The translations under genes were made by a program, and so were the position numbers. The notes below the pieces were generated by a model. It was not told where the DNA came from. It worked only from the letters and a program-made list of their open reading frames with translations, and made no database searches. Shown in pieces: positions 39,358-48,441 of a stretch of 64,000 bases of DNA; the first letter of the stretch is position 1; each line of letters starts with the position of its first letter. Source of the stretch: Pseudomonas kuykendallii (lineage in GTDB: Bacteria > Pseudomonadota > Gammaproteobacteria > Pseudomonadales > Pseudomonadaceae); assembly GCF_900106975.1 (NCBI RefSeq), contig NZ_FNNU01000008.1, positions 1 to 64,000 of the forward strand, read 5' to 3'.

Positions 39358-39631
39358 TTACCGCCCGTCGCGCCGACACGGCCGCGCCGCAGCGAGGCCA
39401 TCCGTGGAAAGATCGCGTTACACACGCCTCGTGGCCGCGCAGCGCCCCGCGGCAACGGCTGCGCCAGCGTCCGGGCGCGCGTGCAAGGGCCGGCCGGCGG
39501 CGTTTTGTTTCATCCAGGCGGGAGCGGGCAGGGCATCCACACAGCGAAATACGCGTCCCGCCCTTCCGATATCGACTGGGGGCCGGCACAATTCGCGTCC
39601 TTTTTTTGGCTGGGCGCGCCGGAGCCTCGAA

Positions 39632-40729
39632 ATGATCAAGACGCCGTACTACCTCATCGACAAGCAGAAGCTGCTGGTCAACATGCAGAAGATCGCCTAC
39701 GTGCGCGAGCAGTCCGGCGCCAAGGCCCTGCTGGCGCTCAAGTGCTTCGCCACCTGGCCGGTGTTCGACCTGATGCAGCAGTACATGGACGGCACCACGT
39801 CGTCCTCGCTGTACGAGCTCAAGCTCGGCCGGCAGAAGTTCGCCGGCGAGACCCACGCCTACAGCGTGGCCTGGGCCGACGACGAGATCGGCGAAATGCT
39901 GGAGAACTGCGACAAGATCATCTTCAACTCCATCGGCCAGTTGCAGCGCTTCGCAGACGCCACCGAAGGCAAGGTGCGCGGCCTGCGCGTCAACCCGCAG
40001 GTGAGCAGCTCGGACTACCTGCTGGCCGACCCGGCGCGTCCGTTCAGCCGTCTGGGCGAATGGGACCCGGCGAAGATCGAAGCGGTGATCGAGCGAATCT
40101 CCGGCTTCATGTTCCACAACAACTGCGAGAACGGCGATTTCGGCCTGTTCGACAAGATGCTCACGCACATCGAGGAGCGCTTCGGCCACCTGCTGCACAA
40201 GGTCAAGTGGGTCAGCCTCGGCGGCGGCATCCATTTCACCGGCGAGGGTTACGCGCTGGACGCCTTCTGCGCGCGCCTCAAGGCCTTCTCCGAGAACTAC
40301 GGCGTGCAGGTCTACCTGGAGCCGGGCGAAGCCGCGATCACGCAGAGCGCCTCGCTGGAAGTGACCGTGCTCGACACCCTCTACAACGGCAAGAACCTGG
40401 CGGTGGTGGACAGCTCCATCGAAGCGCACATGCTCGATCTGCTGATCTACCGCCTCAACGCCAAGCTGGCGCCCAGCGCGGGCGAGCACAGCTGGATGGT
40501 GTGCGGCAAATCCTGCCTGGCCGGCGATATCTTCGGCGAGTACGCGTTCGACAAGCCGCTGCAGATCGGCGATCGCCTGTCGTTCGTCGACGCGGCCGGT
40601 TACACCATGGTCAAGAAGAACTGGTTCAACGGCCTGAAGATGCCCGCCATCGTGGTCAGGCAGCTCGACGGCAGCGTCGAGGTGGTCCGCGAGTTCGGCT
40701 TCGACGACTACCTGTCCAGCCTCGGCTGA
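39632..40729 (+). CDS. nspC: Carboxynorspermidine decarboxylase
   Basis: NspC is a PLP-dependent enzyme of the alanine-racemase-fold decarboxylases that turns carboxy(nor)spermidine into (nor)spermidine. The 365-aa protein begins YYLIDKQKLLVNMQKI, carries the PLP lysine in LLALKCFATWPVF near residue 43, the glycine-rich SLGGGIHFTGEGY near 192 and the CGKSCLAGDIFGEY motif near 292. GGAG precedes the ATG at 39632; long upstream in-frame codons are not needed. The partner dehydrogenase follows 129 bp downstream. The 274 bp before it (39358-39631) show no gene. Confidence 0.93.
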   Translation: MIKTPYYLIDKQKLLVNMQKIAYVREQSGAKALLALKCFATWPVFDLMQQYMDGTTSSSLYELKLGRQKFAGETHAYSVAWADDEIGEMLENCDKIIFNSIGQLQRFADATEGKVRGLRVNPQVSSSDYLLADPARPFSRLGEWDPAKIEAVIERISGFMFHNNCENGDFGLFDKMLTHIEERFGHLLHKVKWVSLGGGIHFTGEGYALDAFCARLKAFSENYGVQVYLEPGEAAITQSASLEVTVLDTLYNGKNLAVVDSSIEAHMLDLLIYRLNAKLAPSAGEHSWMVCGKSCLAGDIFGEYAFDKPLQIGDRLSFVDAAGYTMVKKNWFNGLKMPAIVVRQLDGSVEVVREFGFDDYLSSLG

Positions 40730-40787
40730 CGGCGTCGGCAAACGGGCGTCGCCGACGTCCCGCGGCGCTCCGGTCGGATGAAAAAAA

Positions 40788-40814
40788 GCCTGCCTCGCGA
40801 GACGACGAGCAGGC
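40788..40814 (-). terminator. Terminator-like hairpin on the minus strand
   Basis: Arms GCCTG-C-CTCG (40788-40797) and CGAGCAGGC (40806-40814) form a nine-pair stem with one bulged base. Only the minus strand has a T run (TTTTTTT, 40787-40781) after it. It therefore looks like an intrinsic terminator facing against the two surrounding plus-strand genes. On the plus strand it could be a leader hairpin of the downstream gene. Confidence 0.4.
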
Positions 40815-40858
40815 CTGCAATAACCGTCTCAAAACCGCAGTACCAGGAGGTGAAACAA

Positions 40859-42094
40859 TTGAAGAAGAACGTTCTTATCATTGGCGCAGGAGGTGTCGCC
40901 AAGGTGGTGGCCCACAAGTGCGCGCAGCACAACGACGAACTCGGTCGTATTGCCATCGCGTCGCGGAACATCTCCAAATGCCAGGCCATCATCGACAGCG
41001 TCAAAGCCAAGGGCAACCTCAAGCAGCCCGCCGATATCAAGGCTTTCGCGCTTGACGCACTGGATATCGAAGCGACTAGGGCGCTGATCCGCGAGACCGA
41101 ATCGCAGATCGTGATCAACGTCGGTTCCGCCTTCCTCAACATGTCGGTGCTGCGTGCCTGCATCGATACCGGCGCCGCCTACCTGGACACCGCCATTCAC
41201 GAGGAACCGGGCAAGGTCTGCGAAACGCCGCCCTGGTACGGCAACTACGAGTGGAAGCACCTCGAGGAATGCCGGCAGAAGAACGTCACCGCCATCCTCG
41301 GCGTGGGCTTCGATCCGGGCGTGGTGAATGCCTACGCGGCCCTGGCGCAACAGCGGTATTTCGATCGCATCGATTCGATCGACATCCTCGACGTCAACGC
41401 CGGCTCCCATGGCAAGTACTTCGCCACCAATTTCGACCCGGAAATCAATTTCCGCGAATTCACCGGACAGGTGTGGAGCTGGCAGAACGCCCAGTGGACC
41501 AGCAACCGCATGTTCGAAGTCAAACGCACGGACGACCTGCCGGTCGTGGGTTCGCAGAACCTCTACCTGACCGGCCATGACGAGGTGCACTCGCTGTCGA
41601 AGAACCTCGACGTGCCCAACGTGCGTTTCTGGATGAGTTTCGGCGAGCACTACATCAACGTGTTCACCGTGCTGAACAGTCTCGGGCTGCTCTCCGAGCA
41701 ACCGGTGCGGACCGCCGAAGGTCTGGAAGTGGTGCCGCTCAAGGTGGTCAAGGCCGTGCTGCCCGACCCCGCCTCGCTGGCGCCGGGCTACACCGGCAAG
41801 ACCTGCATCGGCGACCTGGTCAAGGGCAGCAAGGACGGCCAGCCGCGCGAAGTCTTCATCTACAACGTGGCCGACCACGAGGAGGCCTTCGCCGAGACCG
41901 ACAGCCAGGGCATTTCCTATACCGCCGGCGTGCCGCCGGTGGCGGCTGCCCTGCTGGTCGCCCGTGGCGAGTGGGACGTGCAGCGCATGGTCAACGTCGA
42001 GGAACTGCCGGCCGAGCCGTTCCTCCGTGCGCTGGACGTGATGGGCCTGCCCACCCGCGTGCGCGACGAGGCCGGCGACCGCCCCTGGGCCTGA
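40859..42094 (+). CDS. Carboxynorspermidine dehydrogenase (saccharopine dehydrogenase family)
   Basis: This enzyme condenses a diamine with aspartate semialdehyde and reduces the product with NADPH to carboxy(nor)spermidine, the substrate of NspC. The 411-aa protein has the Rossmann motif VLIIGAGGVAKVVAHK at its start and GVGFDPGVVNAYA near 143. The start is TTG at 40859, because a perfect AGGAGG lies 8 nt upstream and the Rossmann strand begins at once. The ATG at 40778 would put the hairpin and this ribosome site inside the coding region. A terminator follows at 42116. Confidence 0.9.
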   Translation: MKKNVLIIGAGGVAKVVAHKCAQHNDELGRIAIASRNISKCQAIIDSVKAKGNLKQPADIKAFALDALDIEATRALIRETESQIVINVGSAFLNMSVLRACIDTGAAYLDTAIHEEPGKVCETPPWYGNYEWKHLEECRQKNVTAILGVGFDPGVVNAYAALAQQRYFDRIDSIDILDVNAGSHGKYFATNFDPEINFREFTGQVWSWQNAQWTSNRMFEVKRTDDLPVVGSQNLYLTGHDEVHSLSKNLDVPNVRFWMSFGEHYINVFTVLNSLGLLSEQPVRTAEGLEVVPLKVVKAVLPDPASLAPGYTGKTCIGDLVKGSKDGQPREVFIYNVADHEEAFAETDSQGISYTAGVPPVAAALLVARGEWDVQRMVNVEELPAEPFLRALDVMGLPTRVRDEAGDRPWA

Positions 42095-42115
42095 GCCGTC
42101 AGCCGCCTGAAAAAG

Positions 42116-42137
42116 ACGCCCGGAAGGGCGTTTTTTT
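42116..42137 (+). terminator. Terminator of the polyamine genes
   Basis: ACGCCC, loop GGAA, GGGCGT and a run of seven T, 21 bp after the stop codon. Confidence 0.9.
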
Positions 42138-42317
42138 GGTCCGCTTTCAGCGTGCCTTGCCGGATGAGCGGCCGGTAAACCTATCATGGGGCGGAGCGGC
42201 CGGGCGTTGGCGGATTCCGCCCATGCACAGCGCCCGAAAACGGCGGTGTGCTGGCCGGATCTGGCTGCGTGGCGCTGCGCTCAAGCAGCAGGCGGCTTTC
42301 GAGAGAAGAGAAAGGCG

Positions 42318-43685
42318 ATGAGTGAAGTCACCCCCGGCAGAACGAAGGAGCCAGAGCGCGTCGAGCCGGTCAGCCTGCTTCAGGCTGTGCTGTTCTGGCT
42401 CAGGATCGGGTTCATCAGCTTCGGCGGGCCCGCCGGGCAGATTTCCATCCTGCACCAGGAGCTGGTCGAGCGGCGGCGCTGGATATCCGAGCGTCGTTTC
42501 CTCCACGCCCTGAACTACTGCATGCTCCTTCCAGGTCCCGAGGCGCAGCAGTTGGCGACGTACATCGGCTGGTTGCTCCATCGGACGTGGGGAGGCGTGA
42601 TCGCCGGGGTACTGTTCGTACTGCCCTCGCTGTTCATCCTGATCGCCCTGTCCTGGGTGTACATCGCCCTGGGCGACGTCCCGCTGGTGGCGGGGATCTT
42701 CTATGGCATCAAGCCGGCGGTGACGGCCATCGTCGTACAGGCGGCCCATCGCATCGGTTCCAGGGCGCTGCAGAAAAAGGCGTTGTGGGCGATCGCCGCG
42801 GCTTCCTTCGTCGCCATCTTCGCGCTCAACCTGCCGTTCCCGTTGATCGTGCTGGGCGCGGCGATGCTCGGCTTCATAGGCGGCACAATGGCCCCCGACA
42901 CGTTCCAGGTTCGCGGCGGACATGCCGGAGCCAGGAACACCTTCGGCCCGGCGTTGATCGACGATGACACCCCGACCCCCGAGCACGCGCGTTTCAGGTG
43001 GTCGCGCCTCGCGGTGTTGCTGGTGACGGGTGCGGCGCTCTGGGTGCTGCCGATGGGATTGCTGGTCCTCGCCTTCGGCTGGAACGGCACGCTGACCCAG
43101 ATGGGCTGGTTCTTCACCAAGGCTGCGCTGCTCACCTTCGGCGGCGCCTACGCCGTGTTGCCCTACGTATACCAGGGCGCAATCGGCCACTACGGCTGGC
43201 TGACGCCCACGCAGATGATCGACGGCCTGGCGCTTGGCGAAAGTACGCCTGGCCCCCTGATCATGGTGGTGGCGTTCGTCGCTTTCGTGGGGGCTTACGT
43301 GCAGCAGATCTTCGGTCCGGATCAGGCCTTTCTCGCCGGTGCCCTGGCCGCGACCCTGGTCACCTGGTTCACCTTCCTGCCGTCGTTCCTGTTCATCCTT
43401 GTGGGCGGGCCTCTCGTGGAGTCGACCCACAATGAGCTGAAGTTCACCGCACCACTGACCGCCATCACCGCCGCCGTCGTGGGCGTGATCCTCAACCTTG
43501 CCTTGTTCTTCGGCTACCACGTCCTCTGGCCCCGGGGTTTCGGCGGCGAATTCGACTGGCCGTCGGCATTGATCGCGCTGGGCGCCGCGGTTGCCCTGTT
43601 CCGCTACAAGCGCAGCGTCATTCAGGTCTTGATCGGATGTGCCCTGGCCGGGCTGGCGGTATGGCTCTCCGTCCCGAGCCATTGA
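42318..43685 (+). CDS. ChrA-family chromate/anion transporter
   Basis: The 455-aa inner-membrane protein of the chromate ion transporter family has two homologous halves, each opening with the FGGPAGQI or FGGAYAVLPYV motif (near 35 and 273). Each half is followed by a PGP-containing segment (LLPGPEAQQ and ESTPGPLIM). Members export chromate or carry sulfate-like anions. ATG 42318 follows AAAGGC and precedes a polar N terminus; longer in-frame options are doubtful. The preceding 180 bp contain no gene. Confidence 0.9.
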   Translation: MSEVTPGRTKEPERVEPVSLLQAVLFWLRIGFISFGGPAGQISILHQELVERRRWISERRFLHALNYCMLLPGPEAQQLATYIGWLLHRTWGGVIAGVLFVLPSLFILIALSWVYIALGDVPLVAGIFYGIKPAVTAIVVQAAHRIGSRALQKKALWAIAAASFVAIFALNLPFPLIVLGAAMLGFIGGTMAPDTFQVRGGHAGARNTFGPALIDDDTPTPEHARFRWSRLAVLLVTGAALWVLPMGLLVLAFGWNGTLTQMGWFFTKAALLTFGGAYAVLPYVYQGAIGHYGWLTPTQMIDGLALGESTPGPLIMVVAFVAFVGAYVQQIFGPDQAFLAGALAATLVTWFTFLPSFLFILVGGPLVESTHNELKFTAPLTAITAAVVGVILNLALFFGYHVLWPRGFGGEFDWPSALIALGAAVALFRYKRSVIQVLIGCALAGLAVWLSVPSH

Positions 43686-43768
43686 GCTGGTTGTACGAGA
43701 AGGACTCGCCTCGCGGGGGCAAGGTCGAGCGCATTCGCGAGGGCGGCCATGCGCTCGGCCCTGGCGTA

Positions 43769-44527
43769 TCAGATCTGCGAGAGGCCGCCGTCGACCATCA
43801 GCTCGACCCCGTTGACGTAGCGGGCATCGTTCGAGGCCAGGAACAAGGCCGAGGTGGCGATCTCGTCGGGGCTGGCCATGTAGCCCAGCGGCACGATGGC
43901 GGAGACATGTTCGGTGAGTGCCTGGATCTGGGTTTCGTCCATCTTCAGGCCGTTGTCCATCAGCGGGGTGCGGGTGAAACCGGGGCTCAGCACGTTGCTG
44001 CGGATCTTCCGGCCCTTGAGTTCGTTGGCCCAGGTTCGGGCAAAGGAACGCACGGCCGCCTTGGAGGCGTTGTACAGGCTCAGGCCTTCCATGCCGTTGC
44101 TGGAGCAGATGGACGCCGTCAGCACGATGGCCGCGCCGTCCTTGAGCAGCGGCAGCAGGGTCTGCACGGTGAAGAAAACGCCTTTCACGTTGATATCGAA
44201 CATCGTGTAGTAACTGGCTTCGCTGGTCTCGCCGACGGGGTTCTTTTCGCAGATTCCGGCATTGGCGAACACCATGTCGAGCTGGCCATCGCGCTGCTGC
44301 ACCAGGGTCTTGAGCGCATCGAGGTCGGCTTGCCGGCTGACGTCGGACACCACCGCAACCGCCCGTTCGCCGAGCGTGGCCACGGCATTGTCGAGCGAGG
44401 CGGCCGAGCGCCCGGTGAGGTAAACGCGTTTGGCGCCTTCGGCGAGCAGCGCCTGGGCGATGGCAAAGCCGATGCCGGTCGAGCCGCCGGTGACCACGGC
44501 GACCTGGTTGAAGAATCTGCCAGACAT
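43769..44527 (-). CDS. Short-chain dehydrogenase/reductase
   Basis: The 252-aa classical SDR has the cofactor motif TGGSTGIGFAIA near residue 13, NAGI near 90, the catalytic Ser in TASICSSNG and YNASK near 152. The C-terminal YVNGVELMVDGG is typical. It is likely NAD(P)H-dependent on an unknown carbonyl or alcohol. It lies 29 bp downstream of the MFS gene on the same strand, so the two are probably co-transcribed. Confidence 0.92.
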   Translation of the reverse strand: MSGRFFNQVAVVTGGSTGIGFAIAQALLAEGAKRVYLTGRSAASLDNAVATLGERAVAVVSDVSRQADLDALKTLVQQRDGQLDMVFANAGICEKNPVGETSEASYYTMFDINVKGVFFTVQTLLPLLKDGAAIVLTASICSSNGMEGLSLYNASKAAVRSFARTWANELKGRKIRSNVLSPGFTRTPLMDNGLKMDETQIQALTEHVSAIVPLGYMASPDEIATSALFLASNDARYVNGVELMVDGGLSQI

Positions 44528-44556
44528 GGGGTGAGCTCCTTACAAGTGTGGGGTAA

Positions 44557-46011
44557 TTACAGGGATTCGGCGCTGCCCGAGCGGGGCGCCGAGGCGTAGA
44601 GCGCGAGCAGTGCGGACAGGCCCAGGCACAGGGCGATGCCCAGCAGTGCGGCGATGAAACCGTGGGCCAGCGTGGCCGGGCTATGTGCCGGTGCGGCGAC
44701 GGCGTAGAACAGCCCGCCGAGCACCGCTACACCGAGGGCAGCGCTGATTTGCAACGCCGAGTTGACCAGCCCGGAAACCATTCCCGAGCCGCCGGCCGGG
44801 GCGCGATCGATCACGCTGCGGATCAGCGTCGGCAAGGCCCAGCCCTGACCGAAACCCAGCAGCCCGACGCCCAGGATCAGCGGCACCAGGGCCGGTCGTT
44901 CACCTGCCGCGGCGGCATCCACCGCCAGGCTCAGCACAAGGCAGCCCAGCGCCTCCAGCAGCATGCCCAGGGCCGGCACCCAGCGGCCGAACCAGCGGAT
45001 GGCGGCAGGGGTGGTCAGCGGGCCGATCACATAGCCAACACCGAACGGCACGAACATCAGACCGGTGACCACCGGTGAAGCGCCGAGGGCGTCCTGCAGG
45101 TACACCGAAAAGGTCAGGAAGAACCCGGAGACCACGTAGAAGAACAGCACGCCGACCAGCCCCGCCAGCAGGCGCGGCGACCGCGCCAGCTGGGGACTGA
45201 GCAGCGGTGTGCCGCCGCGCCGCTGAAGGGCCACTTCATGGCGCCAGAAGCCCACGGCTACCAGCGGCGCGCCCAGCAGCATCAGGCACAGCCACCACGG
45301 CCAGCCCAGCTCGCGGCCCTGTACCAGCGGCACCACCAGCAGCCCCAGCGTCAGCGCGCAGAGCAGTACGCCGAGGCGATCCAGCGACGCCGGCGTGGGG
45401 CTGCGGGTGTCGGGCAAAAAGGGGATGCCGGCGAGGAAAACCAGGGCCACGATGGGCAGGTTGATCAGGAAGATCACCCGCCACTGCAGCCCGAATACAT
45501 CGGCCGCGATCAGCACGCCGCCCAAGGCCTGGGCAACCACGGCGGCAATGCCCAGCGCCGCGCCATAGACCGCCAACGCCCGCGAGCGCTCGTGCTCGGG
45601 AAACAGCGCATGGATGGACGCCAACCCCTGCGGCGCCATGGCCGCGGCGCTCAGCCCCTGCAACACCCGTCCAGCGATCAGCACCGACGGCGAGGCCGCC
45701 AATCCACAGATCAGCGAAGCCAAGCCGAAGCCGGCCATGCCTGCCAGAAACACCCGGCGCCGGCCAAACAGATCGCCCAGGCGCCCTCCGGTGATCAGGA
45801 ACACCGCGTAAGTGGCCGCGTAGGCCGAGATCACCCACTCGATCTGCGCCGGGGTCGCTCCAAGGTCCTGGCGAATGGACGGCAGCGCCACATTGACGAT
45901 GAAGAAATCCAGCGGCGGCAGGAATGCGCCGGCCAGCAGCACGGCGAAGGCCAGCCAGCGGCGAGGCGCCGTGGCAACGGCAGCGGCTGGAGCTGAGGTA
46001 GAAAGCGTCAT
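44557..46011 (-). CDS. MFS transporter, drug:H+ antiporter-2 type
   Basis: The 484-aa transporter has about 14 helices. It has the DHA2-type motif LDFFIVNVALPSI in helix 1 and motif A GGRLGDLFGRRRVFLAGM between helices 2 and 3. Such proteins export toxic compounds or dyes. ATG 46011 is chosen because GGAG lies at good distance; a longer start at 46035 is possible. The divergent LysR gene across 208 bp is the likely regulator. Confidence 0.9.
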   Translation of the reverse strand: MTLSTSAPAAAVATAPRRWLAFAVLLAGAFLPPLDFFIVNVALPSIRQDLGATPAQIEWVISAYAATYAVFLITGGRLGDLFGRRRVFLAGMAGFGLASLICGLAASPSVLIAGRVLQGLSAAAMAPQGLASIHALFPEHERSRALAVYGAALGIAAVVAQALGGVLIAADVFGLQWRVIFLINLPIVALVFLAGIPFLPDTRSPTPASLDRLGVLLCALTLGLLVVPLVQGRELGWPWWLCLMLLGAPLVAVGFWRHEVALQRRGGTPLLSPQLARSPRLLAGLVGVLFFYVVSGFFLTFSVYLQDALGASPVVTGLMFVPFGVGYVIGPLTTPAAIRWFGRWVPALGMLLEALGCLVLSLAVDAAAAGERPALVPLILGVGLLGFGQGWALPTLIRSVIDRAPAGGSGMVSGLVNSALQISAALGVAVLGGLFYAVAAPAHSPATLAHGFIAALLGIALCLGLSALLALYASAPRSGSAESL

Positions 46012-46219
46012 GGCAAGGTCTCCAGAAAACGGCACTTGCCCGGCAGGTTCGAAGAGGTCCCTGGCCTGGCCAGCGCGCCGCTACGTACACTGTCGAGCGG
46101 CGTGAGAGTGGCCTGGCGACGCGGCCAGGCCGAACGTGGCCGAAGTTTGAAAGCCGGGAGGCGCTGGCGGGACTGCCATCGCTGCACATTGCGCGTTCAT
46201 TTTTGTAAGGGGTGGCGGG

Positions 46220-47074
46220 GTGGATTGGGACGACTTGCGGTTTTTCCTGGCGATAGCCCGCGCCGGCTCCCTGGGCGCTGCGGCCAGGCAACTGGGCGTC
46301 AGCCACCCCACCGTGGGCAGGCGTTTGCAGGCACTGGAGCAGGCCAGCGGCCAGGCCTTCTTCCGGCGCACCGGCGAAGGCCTCGTCCCTACGGCGATCG
46401 GCGAGGGCATCCTGAGCCTTGCCGAGGAAATGGAAAGCAGCGCCCTGGCCATCGCCCGGCGCATCGATGGCAGCGACGAGCAGCCCGAAGGCATCCTGCG
46501 CATCTCTTCGGCCGACTGGTTCGCCGGCTACGTGCTGGCCCCGGTGTTGGGCGAGCTGGTGCGCCGCTATCCCGCCGTGGTGCCGGAGGTGATTGCCGGG
46601 ATGCGCCTGTCGGACCTCACCCGCCGCGAAGCGGACATCGCCTTTCGCATCGTGCCGTTCGATCAGCCGGACATCGTGCAACGCCGGCTGATGAGCATGC
46701 CCTACGGCCTGTACGGCAGTGCCGCCGTGCCCTTCGAGCCCGGTGCGGAAGGTGCGGGCTGCAAGCTGATCCTGATGAACACCGCGCAGGCGTACTACCC
46801 CGATGTGCTGTGGCTACAGCGCATGCTGCCCGCCGCGCGCACGGTGTTCACCAGCAGCAGCCGTACCGTGCAGGCGCGGATGTGCGCGCAGGGGCTGGGA
46901 ATCGCGGTGCTGCCGCGCCTGCTGGGCGACCAGCTGCCGGGCCTGACGCGCATCGACCTCGGCGAAGCGCCGCCTCCGCGGGATATCTGGATGGGCTACC
47001 ACCAGGACATGCGGCGCCTGGACCGTCTGCGCGCGCTCGTGGAACTGGCCAACGACATGCTCGGCAGTCACTGA
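46220..47074 (+). CDS. LysR-family transcriptional regulator
   Basis: The 284-aa regulator begins MDWDDLRFFLAIARAGSLGAAARQLGVSHPTVGRR, the usual LysR winged-helix region shown here only to residue 19 of that helix, with an effector domain from about 90. It starts at GTG 46220 after AAGGGG. It diverges from the MFS/SDR pair and probably controls it. Confidence 0.9.
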   Translation: MDWDDLRFFLAIARAGSLGAAARQLGVSHPTVGRRLQALEQASGQAFFRRTGEGLVPTAIGEGILSLAEEMESSALAIARRIDGSDEQPEGILRISSADWFAGYVLAPVLGELVRRYPAVVPEVIAGMRLSDLTRREADIAFRIVPFDQPDIVQRRLMSMPYGLYGSAAVPFEPGAEGAGCKLILMNTAQAYYPDVLWLQRMLPAARTVFTSSSRTVQARMCAQGLGIAVLPRLLGDQLPGLTRIDLGEAPPPRDIWMGYHQDMRRLDRLRALVELANDMLGSH

Positions 47075-47122
47075 GCAGCCGCCCGCCAGGGCGCGCAGGT
47101 GCATCGCCTGCGCCGCCTGGGC

Positions 47123-47740
47123 TCAGGTTCCCCGGAACACCCGCTGCAGTCCCCCCAGCGTCAACTCCACCAGGCGCTCGTCGCCGACCGCATCCGGCAC
47201 CTGGATCACGCCGTGGATCATCAGCGAGGCCAGGCCGTGGATGTAGGACCAGCTGGCCAGCGCGGCGGCGCGCACTTCCGAGGCGTCCCGAGGCAAAGCG
47301 AGTTCGTCGGCGATGATCCGTTCCAGTCGGCCGAAGGCTTCGTCCCGTGCTTCGGCGAGTGCAGGCAGGGTTTCGCCGCTGACGAATTCCGCGCCGAACA
47401 TCAACTGGTAGATCGCCGGGTTGCCGCGGGCGAAGCGGAAATAGGCCAGGCACACCTGCAGCAGTGGCCCACCGTCCTCCCTGTCGTCCGCGAGCACCTG
47501 GCTGAGTTCGCGAAAGCCCTGGGCGGCGAGGTGGGCGAGCAGTTCGCCGCGGCTGGCGAAGTGGTGATAGGCGGCGGTGGGGCTGACGCCGACGCGTTCG
47601 GATACGGCGCGCAGCGACAGTTTTCCCGGGCCTTCTTCATCCAGCAGCCGGCGGGCCGCGTCGAGCAGTTGCGGGGCGAGGTTGCCGACGTGGTAGGTGT
47701 CGCGCTTGCGCGGCGAGGCTTTCTTCGGGGCGGTCTGCAT
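47123..47740 (-). CDS. TetR-family transcriptional regulator
   Basis: The 205-aa repressor has an N-terminal helix-turn-helix (LRAVSERVGVSPTAAYHHFASRGELLAHL, about 43-71) and a WHG-type C-terminal ligand domain. It diverges from the NTF2-like gene, whose promoter it probably represses. The ligand is unknown. Confidence 0.9.
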   Translation of the reverse strand: MQTAPKKASPRKRDTYHVGNLAPQLLDAARRLLDEEGPGKLSLRAVSERVGVSPTAAYHHFASRGELLAHLAAQGFRELSQVLADDREDGGPLLQVCLAYFRFARGNPAIYQLMFGAEFVSGETLPALAEARDEAFGRLERIIADELALPRDASEVRAAALASWSYIHGLASLMIHGVIQVPDAVGDERLVELTLGGLQRVFRGT

Positions 47741-47791
47741 GGGCGGTCGCTGAGCACGGGAGGAGGCGGAATCCTAACATGCGGAAGAATC

Positions 47792-47821
47792 TTGACAGTG
47801 ATAAGTTATGCTCCGTAATCT
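47792..47821 (+). promoter_or_regulatory. Candidate promoter of the NTF2-like gene
   Basis: TTGACA (47792-47797) and TAATCT (47816-47821) with an 18-bp spacer form a sigma-70-like promoter in the gap between the TetR and NTF2-like genes. The TetR protein probably acts here. A CA-rich run at 47916-47929 contains three overlapping AANAANAA matches just before the ribosome site, a possible Hfq/Crc target. Confidence 0.5.
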
Positions 47822-47938
47822 CGCTCCATTCGCGGCCTGTAGCGGTATCCGAGAGATCCATGCAGAGAACGCGTAGCGCGCCCACGGCGCAATCCGCCGC
47901 CGCACCGGCGGCTCCAACAACAAGAAGAAGGCACAGAC

Positions 47939-48379
47939 ATGAGCGACCTGCAACTCCAGCCGGCTGCGGCAACTTCCCTGCAACGCTGGCACGCGATGGT
48001 GGCCGAAGCCGACCTGAGCGCGCTGCCTGAGCTGCTGGCACCGAGCGTGGTGTTCCGCTCGCCGATGGCGCACAGCGCCTATCCGGGTGCGCCGGTCGTG
48101 GCGACGATCCTCAACACGGTGATCAAGGTCTTCGAGAACTTCACCTATCACCGCCAGCTGGCGAGCGCCGACGGGCTGAACGTGGTGCTGGAGTTCAGCG
48201 CCCAGGTGGGTGGCAAGGAGCTCAAGGGCATCGACATGATCCGCTTCGACGAGAGCGGCAAGATCGTCGATTTCGAGGTGATGGTCCGGCCAATGAGCGC
48301 GTTGCAGGCGCTGGGCGCGGAGATGGGCGCACGGCTCGCGCCCTACCTGGCGGCGCACAAGGCGAAGAGCGCCGGCTGA
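47939..48379 (+). CDS. NTF2-like (SnoaL-type) domain protein
   Basis: The 146-aa protein has the cone-shaped NTF2-like/SnoaL fold pattern: a helical start (LQRWHAMVAEADLSALPELLAPSVVFRSP), a beta-rich core and GKIVDFEVMVRP near the end. Members are small isomerases, dehydratases or ligand-binding proteins. Its function is unknown. It is divergent from the TetR gene and convergent with the AraC gene. Confidence 0.78.
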   Translation: MSDLQLQPAAATSLQRWHAMVAEADLSALPELLAPSVVFRSPMAHSAYPGAPVVATILNTVIKVFENFTYHRQLASADGLNVVLEFSAQVGGKELKGIDMIRFDESGKIVDFEVMVRPMSALQALGAEMGARLAPYLAAHKAKSAG

Positions 48380-48441
48380 TCAGGTGCGGTGAAAGGGCGC
48401 GCTCGACCTGGGGGCGGCGGTTCGCGCGGCGCTTCGGGTTT

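Noticed and set aside
40778-40858. The ATG at 40778 as start of the carboxynorspermidine dehydrogenase
   Set aside because: It would place a perfect AGGAGG and a hairpin inside the coding region and add 27 residues before the Rossmann strand. TTG at 40859 is correctly spaced from that AGGAGG.
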